Shown: piece by piece, positions 28,662 through 37,422 of the stretch | How the letters are laid out: each line of letters starts with the position of its first letter | How positions within the stretch are numbered: the stretch's first letter is position 1 | Assembly (NCBI GenBank): GCA_025559845.1 | Contig: CP048469.1 | Span: 868,001 to 932,000 of the forward strand | DNA length: 64,000 nt | Direction: 5' to 3' | DNA from: Agrobacterium tumefaciens | Lineage (GTDB): Bacteria > Pseudomonadota > Alphaproteobacteria > Rhizobiales > Rhizobiaceae | The notes under the pieces: generated by a model | Told to the model about the DNA's origin: nothing | The model's database searches: none | What the model saw: only the letters and a program-made list of their open reading frames with translations | Program-made: the position numbers and the translations under genes

Positions 28662-29930
28662 ATGCAATGGGCTAATCAGGCACTCTTTGTCTTAGAGGCT
28701 ATCGTCTATTTCTCGGTCATGACGGCCTTCCTGCATTACCGTCATATCCTCGGTCTCGGCGTTTTCCTGACCGCGCTCGGCGTCATGCACTTTCTGGAGA
28801 CCTACCTTGCGGCGGTCTTCTATGTCGACTTGCCGTTCGGTGTTGCGTCCCCCGGTTCGTCCATTCTTTTTGCCGGCAAGCTGATGATGATCCTCATGCT
28901 CTACATGAGAGAGGACGCAGCCATTGTCCGCCAGCCCATTTACGGCCTCTTCCTCGGCAATATCCTGACCGTAGTGATGGCGCAGATCATCCGCTTCAAT
29001 CAGACCGTGGCCGTGGTGCCGGGACAGGCCGTCAGCGCCGGCTTTCTCGATGAGATGGGCGTGCTGATGGTCTGGGGAACCAGCCTCCTCTACATCGACG
29101 CAATCGCCATCATCCTGCTCTATGAAAAGCTCGGGCGTTATCTGCAGCGCCACACCGTGCTGCGCTTTGCAATCTGCGGCGTGGTGGTTCTGAGCTTCGA
29201 CCAGACCGGTTTCTACGGCGCCTTGCGCTACATGTTCGACGCACCTATCGGCGTCTTTTACGATGGCTGGATGGCCAAGATGGTGGCTGTCGCCATCTAT
29301 TCGATCCTGTTTGCCATCTATCTGAGACTGTCATCGGCAAAGGGCCGTTTCCTGCATCGGCGCAACGTTGCCGATGTCTTCAACGACCTCACTTTCCGCG
29401 AACGGTATGAAGAGCTTCTGTCGCGTTCGGGTCGCGACATGCTGACGGGGGTCTCGGATCGCGCACGCATGGAGCTGGATGCACCTGCTGTTGTCGCAGA
29501 AGGGCTGGAACGGAAACAGCCTGTCAGCGTGCTCCTGGTCGATATCGATCATTTCAAGGCCGTCAACGATACCTTCGGGCATCTGAAGGGGGATGAGATC
29601 CTGAAGGAGTTTGCAACCGTGCTGAAAGATGCCGTGCAGCCCTTTGGCAGCCTGTACCGTTTCGGTGGTGAGGAATTCGTCGTGCTGCTGCCGTCGATGC
29701 CGCATGACGATGCCATTGCCCGCTCGCAGAACCTCAGATGCACGATCGCGACGAATTTGCAGCGGCCGGATGGCACGCCCTTGACCGTCAGTATCGGTGT
29801 TGCCACTTCTTCCGAGGACGGGGCGGATTTCCGCAATCTGCTCGCCGAGGCGGATATTCGCCTCTACGCGGCAAAAAATAACGGCCGCGATCAGGTCCGC
29901 GGCCGTTATGGATTTTCTATCGAAAGCTAG
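28662..29930 (+). CDS. Membrane diguanylate cyclase
   Basis: 422 residues from MQWANQALFVLEAIVYF. About seven membrane segments in the first 230 residues form a sensor region, followed by a GGDEF domain (about 265-415) with the active motif RFGGEEF and DIDHFKAVNDTFGH. It should make cyclic di-GMP at the inner membrane. The RxxD inhibitory site is not seen upstream of GGEEF. Signal unknown. Confidence 0.9.
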   Translation: MQWANQALFVLEAIVYFSVMTAFLHYRHILGLGVFLTALGVMHFLETYLAAVFYVDLPFGVASPGSSILFAGKLMMILMLYMREDAAIVRQPIYGLFLGNILTVVMAQIIRFNQTVAVVPGQAVSAGFLDEMGVLMVWGTSLLYIDAIAIILLYEKLGRYLQRHTVLRFAICGVVVLSFDQTGFYGALRYMFDAPIGVFYDGWMAKMVAVAIYSILFAIYLRLSSAKGRFLHRRNVADVFNDLTFRERYEELLSRSGRDMLTGVSDRARMELDAPAVVAEGLERKQPVSVLLVDIDHFKAVNDTFGHLKGDEILKEFATVLKDAVQPFGSLYRFGGEEFVVLLPSMPHDDAIARSQNLRCTIATNLQRPDGTPLTVSIGVATSSEDGADFRNLLAEADIRLYAAKNNGRDQVRGRYGFSIES

Positions 29931-29933
29931 ATC

Positions 29934-29958
29934 GATTGCCTGGAGTTTCCAGGCAATC
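29934..29958. terminator. Hairpin between converging diguanylate cyclase and azoR
   Basis: 11-bp perfect stem gattgcctgga/tccaggcaatc (29934-29944 with 29948-29958). Confidence 0.6.
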
Positions 29959-29968
29959 CGCTGTCGTA

Positions 29969-30586
29969 TCAGGCAGCCAGTGCCAGTTCGGCAACCTTGG
30001 CTTCTGCGGCAGCAACAGCCTTTTCAACTGCCTCAGGGCCGAATGCCAGGCCTTCAACGTAGATGACTTCCACGTCAGTCATACCCATGAAGCCGAGAAC
30101 GGTCTTCAGGTAAGGAACCGCGTGGTTCATCGAAGCAGCCGGGCCTTCGGAGTAAACGCCGGCTGCCGCCAGAACGATGTAGACCTTCTTGCCGGTGGCA
30201 AGGCCAACCGGGCCGGTTTCGGTGTAACGGAAGGTCTGGCCAGCGCGGGCAACGTTATCGATCCAGGACTTCAGGCCGGAATAGATGTTGAAGTTGATGA
30301 GGCCAGTGCCGATGACCACAGTGTCGGCAGCCATCAGCTCGGCAACCAGCTTGTCGGAATATTTGGCTGCAACGGCTTCTTCGCTCGTGCGCTGGTCGGG
30401 AGCCTTGCGGATCGCAGAGGTCTTGACCGTGTCGAGGTGCGGGATCGGGTCAGCGGCGAGGTCGCGGTGAACCAGCGTGTTCGCTGCCGACTTGGCCTGC
30501 AGCTTCGTTGCAAGTTCGCCAGCGAACTTGTTGGAAACCGATTCGTCACCGCGCGGGCTGGAGGTGATGAGAAGAATGTTGGACAT
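29969..30586 (-). CDS. azoR: FMN-dependent NADH-azoreductase
   Basis: 205 residues, flavodoxin-like fold with the FMN phosphate loop SSPRGDESVSN and the conserved PMYNF-like segment here as GLINFNIYSGLKSWID. Reduces quinones and azo compounds with NADH. AAGGA site. Divergent from a LysR gene across 152 bases with a LysR-type dyad, so probably regulated by it. Confidence 0.92.
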   Translation of the reverse strand: MSNILLITSSPRGDESVSNKFAGELATKLQAKSAANTLVHRDLAADPIPHLDTVKTSAIRKAPDQRTSEEAVAAKYSDKLVAELMAADTVVIGTGLINFNIYSGLKSWIDNVARAGQTFRYTETGPVGLATGKKVYIVLAAAGVYSEGPAASMNHAVPYLKTVLGFMGMTDVEVIYVEGLAFGPEAVEKAVAAAEAKVAELALAA

Positions 30587-30683
30587 GGTCTTTTCCTTGT
30601 GTGCAACGGGCTAGTGACGCCTTGGGAGGTCGTTGGAGGAGGGTGGTTTCCGCCTCCTTTGCTGCTTATATGGAAAAATCTCG

Positions 30684-30704
30684 TTATCAAGAAAACTGTG
30701 ATAA
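30684..30704. promoter_or_regulatory. Candidate LysR operator between azoR and its LysR gene
   Basis: TTATCA (30684-30689) and TGATAA (30699-30704) form a perfect dyad with a 9-base spacer, the size and T...A form of LysR-type boxes, in the divergent promoter region. Confidence 0.6.
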
Positions 30705-30738
30705 TGTGGAACCAATCTATCGAAGAATTGGATGGGAC

Positions 30739-31707
30739 ATGGACGCGAACCCGACACTCGATCAGTTGCAGGTGTTTTTGACGGTTGCCGAAACGGGAAG
30801 CTTCTCCGCTGCTTCGCGCGCTCTCAATCGTGCGCAATCCGTGGTCAGCTACACCATCGCCAATCTCGAGGCGCAGCTTGAGGTGACGCTCTTCGAGCGC
30901 AATGGCGTGCGCCAGCCGCGATTGACGGACGAGGGACGCGCCATGCTCGAAGATGCCCGGCGCATCGTGGCCGGGCTGCAGGAAATGCGCGCACGTGCAA
31001 AAGGGCTGAAACAGGGGCTGGAGGCGGAACTGTCCGTGGCCATCAGCACCATGGTTCCGGCCGAAGCCGTCGTCGCGGTGCTGCGCGATTTTCGTCGGCA
31101 ATTTCCGACCATCGGCTTGAGCCTCAATGTCGGTGAGCTTGGCATGGTCATGGACATGGTGCTGAGCCGCAAGGCCGATATCGGCATTGGCGGCGCGTTG
31201 CTGCGGCAGGATGATGAACTGGTCACCGAAAAGATCGGCCATTCGTTCCTACTGCCGGTCATCGCGGCAGATCATCCGCTGGCTCAGATCGAGCGCCCGC
31301 TTGTTCTGGCCGATGTGCGCGAGGAAGTGCAGCTTGTCGTCACCGACGCTTCAGGTCTGACAAAGGGACGCGACTTCAACGTGCTCTCCTACAAGACCTG
31401 GAAGGTCAGCGATATCGCCACGAAATATCAGCTCATCAAGGGCGGTCTCGGCTGGGGCGGGCTTCCCGCCTCGCTCGTGCGCAATGATCTCGTCAATGGC
31501 GGCCTGAAGGTGCTCGATCTCGACGCCTACGAGCAGGGCGAATATCCACTCTTTGCCCTGCGCAGGCTGGATACGCCCGCCGGTCCGGCCGGAACATGGC
31601 TGATGGAAGCGTTTCAGACGCGTCTGTCACAATGCCCGAACCAGAAGAATTTCCACGATCTGATCGAGGCTGGAACGGACAAGAAACTCAAAGTCGCCGC
31701 AGAGTGA
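30739..31707 (+). CDS. LysR-family transcriptional regulator
   Basis: 322 residues from MDANPTLDQLQVFLTVAETG. N-terminal winged helix (SFSAASRALNRAQSVVSYTIANLE, quoted in part) and a periplasmic-binding-like effector domain. Probable regulator of the divergent azoR gene, by the usual LysR rule of divergent control and the dyad between them. The effector is unknown; quinones are a guess. Confidence 0.9.
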   Translation: MDANPTLDQLQVFLTVAETGSFSAASRALNRAQSVVSYTIANLEAQLEVTLFERNGVRQPRLTDEGRAMLEDARRIVAGLQEMRARAKGLKQGLEAELSVAISTMVPAEAVVAVLRDFRRQFPTIGLSLNVGELGMVMDMVLSRKADIGIGGALLRQDDELVTEKIGHSFLLPVIAADHPLAQIERPLVLADVREEVQLVVTDASGLTKGRDFNVLSYKTWKVSDIATKYQLIKGGLGWGGLPASLVRNDLVNGGLKVLDLDAYEQGEYPLFALRRLDTPAGPAGTWLMEAFQTRLSQCPNQKNFHDLIEAGTDKKLKVAAE

Positions 31708-31919
31708 GATGCTGCCGTTTGGCTGTCTGGCGGCTGCGCATTGACGGGGCGCAGCTGCTGGCTATAGATTTAAGCCACGGTCAGCAGTTCACCGAGGCAT
31801 CGCCGTCCCGCAAGGGCAGCTAAACCTGCGCAACATTCGAAGACAGCACTTATCCCGTGCCACGTCGAAAGCCGGCGATCAGCGACACCAATCTTGAATG
31901 GCACACTTGAGGGTAAGTT

Positions 31920-32462
31920 ATGCCACGTTCGCTTCTTTCCATGGAGGTCGCAGACCTCTCCACCTTCGCAAAATCTGTCCGCGAGCAGATCAACAGGCTC
32001 GACCATCAGCCGTCGCATGTCGAAATGCTCAATCTCCTGAGCCGGGCTGCCGGATTTCGCAATGTTCAGCATTTGCGGGCCGCTCGCAGCAATCCGGTTG
32101 AAGGCTTGGCTCCTGTTATCGGCATGCTCCCTGCGCCAAACGAAAGCCGGGTGCTGAAATCATCAAGGCTTTTCGACCGGGACGGCAGACTGGTGCAATG
32201 GCCTGCCCGGCGCTCGCAGCAGGAGCTCTGCCTCTGGTACCTCTGGTCTAAAATTCCCGCCGGGCAACGGTTCACGGAAAAGCAGTTCAGCAATCTGCTG
32301 AACGAACTGCATCTGTTTGGCGATGCTGCGATGCTGAGGCGCGATATGTTCGGGCTTGGGCTTGTGCGCCGAAACAGGGACGGCAGCGACTATCAGCGCG
32401 TCGAACAGAAACCTCCGCCAGAGCTGCCGCTGTTGTTGCGAGCGGTCAATGCACTGAAATAG
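31920..32462 (+). CDS. DUF2087 domain protein
   Basis: 180 residues, MPRSLLSMEVADLSTFAKSV. The C-terminal half carries the DUF2087 pattern: FDRDGRLVQWPARRSQQELCLWYLW, quoted in part, then YTE-like FTEKQFSNLLNELHLFGDAAMLRRDM and an arginine-rich end. The family occurs alone or fused to ArsR-type HTH domains and is thought to bind nucleic acids; here no clear HTH is seen in the N-terminal half, which resembles a small helical domain. Confidence 0.8.
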   Translation: MPRSLLSMEVADLSTFAKSVREQINRLDHQPSHVEMLNLLSRAAGFRNVQHLRAARSNPVEGLAPVIGMLPAPNESRVLKSSRLFDRDGRLVQWPARRSQQELCLWYLWSKIPAGQRFTEKQFSNLLNELHLFGDAAMLRRDMFGLGLVRRNRDGSDYQRVEQKPPPELPLLLRAVNALK

Positions 32463-32463
32463 G

Positions 32464-32499
32464 AAAACCTCCCGGCATGAAAGCGCCGGGAGGTTTTTT
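32464..32499 (+). terminator. Bidirectional terminator between the DUF2087 gene and cpdB
   Basis: 13-bp perfect stem aaaacctcccggc/gccgggaggtttt (32464-32476 with 32485-32497), followed by T. It lies between converging genes. Confidence 0.9.
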
Positions 32500-32504
32500 C
32501 GGTG

Positions 32505-34493
32505 TTAGAGGATGAGGCGGAACTTGGCGAAGCCTTCCGCGCCGTCACCTGCTTCCTCGATCTTCGCGCCCTTGACCTCGGAGGCAAACTGCCGGCCCTT
32601 CGGACCGGTTTCGAAAATCGCCGTGGTGTTGGCGACGGGTGCAAACGACCAGTTGGCGTCGGCCGACGGATTGATGGTGCCCTGATCGATGATGTAACGC
32701 ACAATCACATCGCGGTTGGTATCCGGTGCCACGAAGATGATCTTGTCCGTACCGATCTCCGGGAACTTGCCGCCGCCGCTGGCACGGTAATTGTTGGTCG
32801 CAACCACGAACTTCTGTTCCGGATTGATCGGCTTGCCTTCGAACTGCAGGTTGACGATGCGGTTGCTGTCCGGATTGACCGCCTTGCCGTCCTTATCGAA
32901 CTTCGCCGGTTTGGACACATCGATCTGGTAGGTCACGCCATCGATGACGTCGTAATTGTAGGAAGGGAAGTCCGCATTCAACAGCGGTGCGTCCTTGGTG
33001 CCGGCTTCGACCGTGTTGAACATGCCCGCCGACATTTCCAGCCAGTTTTTCACCTGCGCGCCGGTGATCAGGACCGCCTGCACGGTGTTCGGGTAGAGAT
33101 AGAGGTCGGCGACGTTCTTGATGGCGATGTCACCGGCGGGGACATCGGTGTAATAGTCCGAACCGCCACGTCCACCGGCCTTGAAGGGAGCGGCAGCCGA
33201 AAGCACCGGCAGATCCTTGTACTGCCCTTCCTTCAGCATGTCCTTGATGTACCAGGTCTGCGCATTGGAGACGATCTGAACGGACGGATCATCGGCCACC
33301 AGCGCGAAATAGGAGTAGAGCGGGGCAGATGTCTTGCCGACGGGGCGACGCACATAGGCAAGCGTTGCCTCATGTTCCGCCTTGGCCGCCGCCACGACTT
33401 CCGGCTTGTCCTTCACATCGGCAACAATCTTGCGATTGTCGTCGCGGTGATAGATCGGCCGTGCTTCCGATGTGAAATCGACGATCTTCCAGCTCTTGCC
33501 GTCCTTTTCGAGCAGCAGGTCGATCAGACCCATATGCGAGCCCCAGAAGCCGGCCATCACCGCAGGCTTGCCCATCAAGGTGCCCTTCACGGGATCGGCG
33601 CCGGCAATGCCGTCCCAGGTTTTCGGGCCGGGGAAGACCAGATGCTGGTGGCCGGTAAAGATCGCATCGATGCCTTCCACGCCTGCCAGGTAAAGCGAGG
33701 CGTTTTCCATGCGTTCGCTCTGTCCCTTGCCGTCGATGCCGGAGTGGGAGAGTGCGATGACGATGTCGGCGCCCTGTTCCTTCATCACCGGAACCCAGGC
33801 CTTTGCCGCCTCGACGATGTCGCGGGTCTGCGCCTTGCCTTCGAGGTTTTTCGAATCCCACATCATGATCTGCGGCGGCACGAAACCGATGATGCCGATT
33901 TTGATCGGGCTTGTCGCGCCCGAACCGTCACGGATCTGCTTTTCCATGATGACGTATGGCTTGAAGAAAAGTTCGTCCTGCTTCGGGTCGGAGGCAAGCT
34001 GGCCCTTGGTCAGGTTGGCACAGACATAAGGGAAGCTCGCGCCGGCCAGCGTGTTGAACATATAGTCGAGCCCGTAGTTGAACTCGTGGTTGCCGAGCGT
34101 GCCGCAATCGTACCCCAGCACATTCATGGCGTTGACGACGGGATGTTTGTCGCCGGCCTTCATGCCGCGCTCATAGGCAATGTAGTCGCCGAGCGGATTG
34201 CCCTGCAGGAAGTCGCCATTGTCGACCAGCATCGAGTTTCCGGCCTCGGCGCGGATGGCATCGATGATCGACGCGGTGCGGGCAAGGCCCATCGTGTCGT
34301 TCGGCTTGTCGGCGTAATAATCGTAAGGGAAGACGTGAACGTGAATATCCGTCGTTTCCATGATGCGCAGATGCGCCTGATTGTTTGCGGCGCGCGCCGC
34401 GAAGGGGTGCAGCACCACGAAGGCCGAGGAAGCGGCAATGCCGCCGAGAAGCGAGCGTCTGGTGATCGGATGGAGGGCAAGGTGCGGCGACAT
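32505..34493 (-). CDS. cpdB: 2',3'-cyclic-nucleotide 2'-phosphodiesterase/3'-nucleotidase
   Basis: 662 residues from MSPHLALHPITRRSLLGG. The signal is a twin-arginine type (TRRSLLGGIAASSAFVVL). Metallophosphatase domain with ETTDIHVHVF, GNHEFNYG and TGHQHLVFPG motifs, then a 5'-nucleotidase C-terminal domain (about 380-640). It recycles cyclic and 3' nucleotides in the periplasm. An AAGGAG site supports the start at 34493. Confidence 0.93.
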   Translation of the reverse strand: MSPHLALHPITRRSLLGGIAASSAFVVLHPFAARAANNQAHLRIMETTDIHVHVFPYDYYADKPNDTMGLARTASIIDAIRAEAGNSMLVDNGDFLQGNPLGDYIAYERGMKAGDKHPVVNAMNVLGYDCGTLGNHEFNYGLDYMFNTLAGASFPYVCANLTKGQLASDPKQDELFFKPYVIMEKQIRDGSGATSPIKIGIIGFVPPQIMMWDSKNLEGKAQTRDIVEAAKAWVPVMKEQGADIVIALSHSGIDGKGQSERMENASLYLAGVEGIDAIFTGHQHLVFPGPKTWDGIAGADPVKGTLMGKPAVMAGFWGSHMGLIDLLLEKDGKSWKIVDFTSEARPIYHRDDNRKIVADVKDKPEVVAAAKAEHEATLAYVRRPVGKTSAPLYSYFALVADDPSVQIVSNAQTWYIKDMLKEGQYKDLPVLSAAAPFKAGGRGGSDYYTDVPAGDIAIKNVADLYLYPNTVQAVLITGAQVKNWLEMSAGMFNTVEAGTKDAPLLNADFPSYNYDVIDGVTYQIDVSKPAKFDKDGKAVNPDSNRIVNLQFEGKPINPEQKFVVATNNYRASGGGKFPEIGTDKIIFVAPDTNRDVIVRYIIDQGTINPSADANWSFAPVANTTAIFETGPKGRQFASEVKGAKIEEAGDGAEGFAKFRLIL

Positions 34494-34695
34494 GGGAACT
34501 CCTTCAGTGGAAGCGTGCATTGTCATGAAGATGACAACCTAGAAGCAATCGCAGAGGAGTCCATCACCAAAATGACAAGCCGGTGACGGTCGTGAGGTTT
34601 TTCAACCGTTTGATAAATTTTTTGTCGATTGACCGGAATGTGCTGACGGGCCCGACGAGGATCAAGGCATTGTCAGACGGCAAGAATGAAAAGAG

Positions 34696-34731
34696 AAATC
34701 GCCCCGTTCAGGCATGAAACGGAGCGATTTT
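34696..34731. terminator. Hairpin downstream of the PilZ gene
   Basis: aaatcgc...ccgtt pairs with aacgg...gcgattt with one mismatch, followed by T on the plus strand and preceded by A-rich sequence. Confidence 0.5.
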
Positions 34732-34753
34732 CCGATCGGATATCCCGCAGGCG

Positions 34754-35089
34754 CTAGCGCGCCAGGGTCGGCTTTACCTCTTCGTGGAAGAAGCGGAAGT
34801 AGGAGGAAAGCTGCGCCAGCGTGTTGGTCGAGAGCTTCAGCTGAAGTCCCAGACGGTTCATGTGCTGCCACTGAACGACGCCTTCGAGATAACCGAGGTC
34901 CTCGCTCTCCACCTTCACGCGGCTGCCTTTCTGGGCAGAAAACGCTCCGTCCAGCTCCAGCGCCATGCCGGTTTCGGAAAGATCGATCACGCGCGCCTTT
35001 GTTGCCTGATTGACATAACGCACGGTGGCAAAAATCCGGGTCCTGCTGCGCTGCGCGCCACGCGTTGGCATGTTGAGATTGTTCGTCAT
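34754..35089 (-). CDS. PilZ domain protein
   Basis: 111 residues from MTNNLNMPTRGAQRSRTRIF. The cyclic di-GMP binding signature is present: RxxxR in RGAQRSRTR and DLSETGMAL. Single-domain PilZ proteins relay c-di-GMP signals to motility, cellulose or other outputs; the partner is not shown. The frame continues to 35176, but the start at 35089 fits the domain boundary. Confidence 0.85.
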   Translation of the reverse strand: MTNNLNMPTRGAQRSRTRIFATVRYVNQATKARVIDLSETGMALELDGAFSAQKGSRVKVESEDLGYLEGVVQWQHMNRLGLQLKLSTNTLAQLSSYFRFFHEEVKPTLAR

Positions 35090-35185
35090 TGTCTGCTCAC
35101 GCAATTGTTTCGACTGTCCTATGCTGGCACACAAAGCTTGAACCGCATTTAGCACTATCCTTAAAATTGCAGGCAATTTGCGAAT

Positions 35186-35653
35186 TCACGCGGCATCGAT
35201 GCGGCACTGGAAGCAATTGTTGCGGGCCGAGCGAACATGCACATAGGCGACGTCGTCACGCTGCAGAAGCTGGCTGGCACGCGCGGCGATCTGGTCCGTC
35301 GCGGTCACGGCGCCAGTGCCATAGACAATGCGCTCATTCTTGCCATATCCGCGCACGATGTAATCGGGGCTTTCCAGCATCGGCGGCAGCGCATCCGTCT
35401 CGGGATAGCGTTGGCATTCATCGGCGTGAAGAAAGATCGGCCCGGTCTCCGCATAGGGCTGCAGCGCGCTGAAGGGGCGATAGGCGAGGATCAGCATGCC
35501 TTCGCCTTCGCCGATCTCGCCGAGGCAGTGGCGGCAGGGCATGCCACCCGGTGACACGGCTTTTTCCGGTGCATTGCCATAGGCATCGGCTTCGCCGGCG
35601 CGAAAGGCTGCGGCGTCCTCTTCTGACATGGCGGTAAAAACGATTTGGGTCAT
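35186..35653 (-). CDS. DUF1203 family protein
   Basis: 155 residues from MTQIVFTAMSEEDAAAFR. Contains the DUF1203 core PCRHCLGEIGEGEGMLILAYRPF and GPIFLHADECQRY, with a paired cysteine CRHC. No function known; cytoplasmic. Confidence 0.85.
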   Translation of the reverse strand: MTQIVFTAMSEEDAAAFRAGEADAYGNAPEKAVSPGGMPCRHCLGEIGEGEGMLILAYRPFSALQPYAETGPIFLHADECQRYPETDALPPMLESPDYIVRGYGKNERIVYGTGAVTATDQIAARASQLLQRDDVAYVHVRSARNNCFQCRIDAA

Positions 35654-35811
35654 GGTGGGCTCCGGTCTGTTAGGCGTTGCTACTTTGCCGCTATGAGCCC
35701 GAAACGCTCGGCTATCCACCCGATTCTTGCGATGGGATGCAACCACCCCATTGCGGGATGCGTTGCCTTGGGGAATCAGTGTTTCTCCTCGATTCCGGAA
35801 GGTCCGATTTC

Positions 35812-36699
35812 ATGATCCGTCGTTTGCTGGCTGCCTTGCCGATGGTCCTTGTTTCCTTGACTGCGCCAACGCACGTCCAGGCACAATTTGCCTCGGGTCT
35901 GGACGACCTTTCGGACGATCAGCTTCAGCAGGCGGTCAACTTCGTCATCGGCAATGCAATCTTCTCGCTCTATCATGAAAGCGCGAAGATGATGATTACC
36001 GACTTCGGTGTTGCGGATGCCGGCAGCAGCCAGGAGCCTGCCGATCAACTGGCCGGAACAATGATCCTTCAGGCCAATGAGGAGTGGCTCGATACCGCGC
36101 TCGTCAATGCCACCGATAGCTGGTATCTCGGCCGCGACGCGGAAAGCCTGCCTCTGCATGAGCCGCCGGTTCATTCGGTCCTCATTCCCAACAAGAACCG
36201 TGACCGTGACATGGCATGCCTGATGGTCGGACGGGACAAGGAAGGGTACGGCGACCTTGCCGCCATGATGGGGCTTGAGGGCGGCGATTTCCGGAAATGC
36301 GAGGCATCCTATCCGGCGATCGCTTCGGCCTGGGAAGATTTCCTGCGTCCGCATCAGGTGGGCAAGCCAACCAGCAAGTTCACGATCAGCTATCAACCAG
36401 CCCGTGATCCGGCGCTTGAATCCTACGCGATCATGATCCGGGAATCGAAGGTTCTCGATCTCATCAGCCGCAGCTTCGGCGCCTACGCCTTGAAGGGCGA
36501 CGTCAAGTTGACGGCAAAATCCTGCGGTCGACCCGATGTCTACTGGTCGGCGGAAAACCGCGAAATCACCTATTGCTACGAACTCGGCAAGTTCCAGGCG
36601 GAGCTGATCTCGGCGCATCTGTCGGAAGGCGGAAGCGAGAAGGAAAGCGAGTCGGTGAAGGAAATTCCGACCGCAGTGAATCTCGGCCTGGAATTGTAA
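35812..36699 (+). CDS. Exported DUF4344 protein with altered HExxH motif
   Basis: 295 residues with a signal peptide (MIRRLLAALPMVLVSLTAPTH, quoted in part; cut near QAQ at 25). DUF4344 features: LYHESAKMMITDFGV, then EPADQL, and the late block CGRPDVYWSAENREITYCYEL. In the family the first block is a zinc-binding HExxH; here it is H55-E56-S57-A58-K59, so the second histidine is lost. It may be a non-catalytic periplasmic relative. Confidence 0.75.
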   Translation: MIRRLLAALPMVLVSLTAPTHVQAQFASGLDDLSDDQLQQAVNFVIGNAIFSLYHESAKMMITDFGVADAGSSQEPADQLAGTMILQANEEWLDTALVNATDSWYLGRDAESLPLHEPPVHSVLIPNKNRDRDMACLMVGRDKEGYGDLAAMMGLEGGDFRKCEASYPAIASAWEDFLRPHQVGKPTSKFTISYQPARDPALESYAIMIRESKVLDLISRSFGAYALKGDVKLTAKSCGRPDVYWSAENREITYCYELGKFQAELISAHLSEGGSEKESESVKEIPTAVNLGLEL

Positions 36700-36747
36700 C
36701 CCGAACAAACTCTGTTACCTTTTCCTCCGACATATGAGGAGGATGAG

Positions 36748-37395
36748 ATGTCACGGCTGGTCGTTCGCAGTTTTTCAATCTCACTGGATGGTTTTGGCGC
36801 AGGCCCGGATCAAAGCCTTCAAAACCCGCTGGGCGTTAAAGGCGAAACACTCCACAACTGGGCTTTCGGCACGAAGACCTTCAGGACGATGTTCGGCCAG
36901 GACGGAGGATCGACTGGCGTAGACGAAGGCTTCGCAGCCAGCGGTTTCGAAAATATCGGCGCCTGGATATTGGGGCGCAACATGTTCGGCCCCGTCCGTG
37001 GCGCGTGGCCGGATGAGAGCTGGAAGGGCTGGTGGGGCGAAGAGCCGCCGTACCACGTGCCGGTCTTCGTGCTGACAAACCATCCACGCGCCTCCTTCGA
37101 CATGAAGGGTGGTACGACGTTTCACTTTATCACGCATGGCATCGAGGAAGCACTTGAAGCAGCAAAAGCGGCGGCAGGCGGCAAGGACGTGAGATTGGGC
37201 GGCGGCGTTTCCGTGATCCGCCAATATCTGGAGCAGCAACTGATCGATGATCTGCATCTTGCCCAGTCGCCGGTGCTATTGGGCAAGGGCGAAAACCTGC
37301 TGTCCGGGCTTGATCTGCCTGCCCTCGGTTATCAGTGCCGTGAAACGGTACGCGGCGAAAACGCCACGCACCTTTTGATTGGAAGAACCGGATAG
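36748..37395 (+). CDS. Dihydrofolate reductase/RibD C-terminal family protein
   Basis: 215 residues, MSRLVVRSFSISLDGFGAGP. The RibD reductase-type fold is indicated by SLDGF at the start, GRNMFGP and GGGVSVIRQYLEQQLIDDL. These small NADPH-binding proteins are common; the substrate is unknown. It is not in a folate or flavin operon. Confidence 0.8.
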   Translation: MSRLVVRSFSISLDGFGAGPDQSLQNPLGVKGETLHNWAFGTKTFRTMFGQDGGSTGVDEGFAASGFENIGAWILGRNMFGPVRGAWPDESWKGWWGEEPPYHVPVFVLTNHPRASFDMKGGTTFHFITHGIEEALEAAKAAAGGKDVRLGGGVSVIRQYLEQQLIDDLHLAQSPVLLGKGENLLSGLDLPALGYQCRETVRGENATHLLIGRTG

Positions 37396-37422
37396 GGGCT
37401 CGCCTGTGGACGAGCCTGCCAC

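Noticed and set aside
31596..31823. Plus-strand frame at the end of the LysR gene
   Set aside because: Alternative frame of the LysR gene without ribosome site.
32502..34586. 694-codon open frame antisense to cpdB
   Set aside because: Same reason; cpdB has complete motifs.
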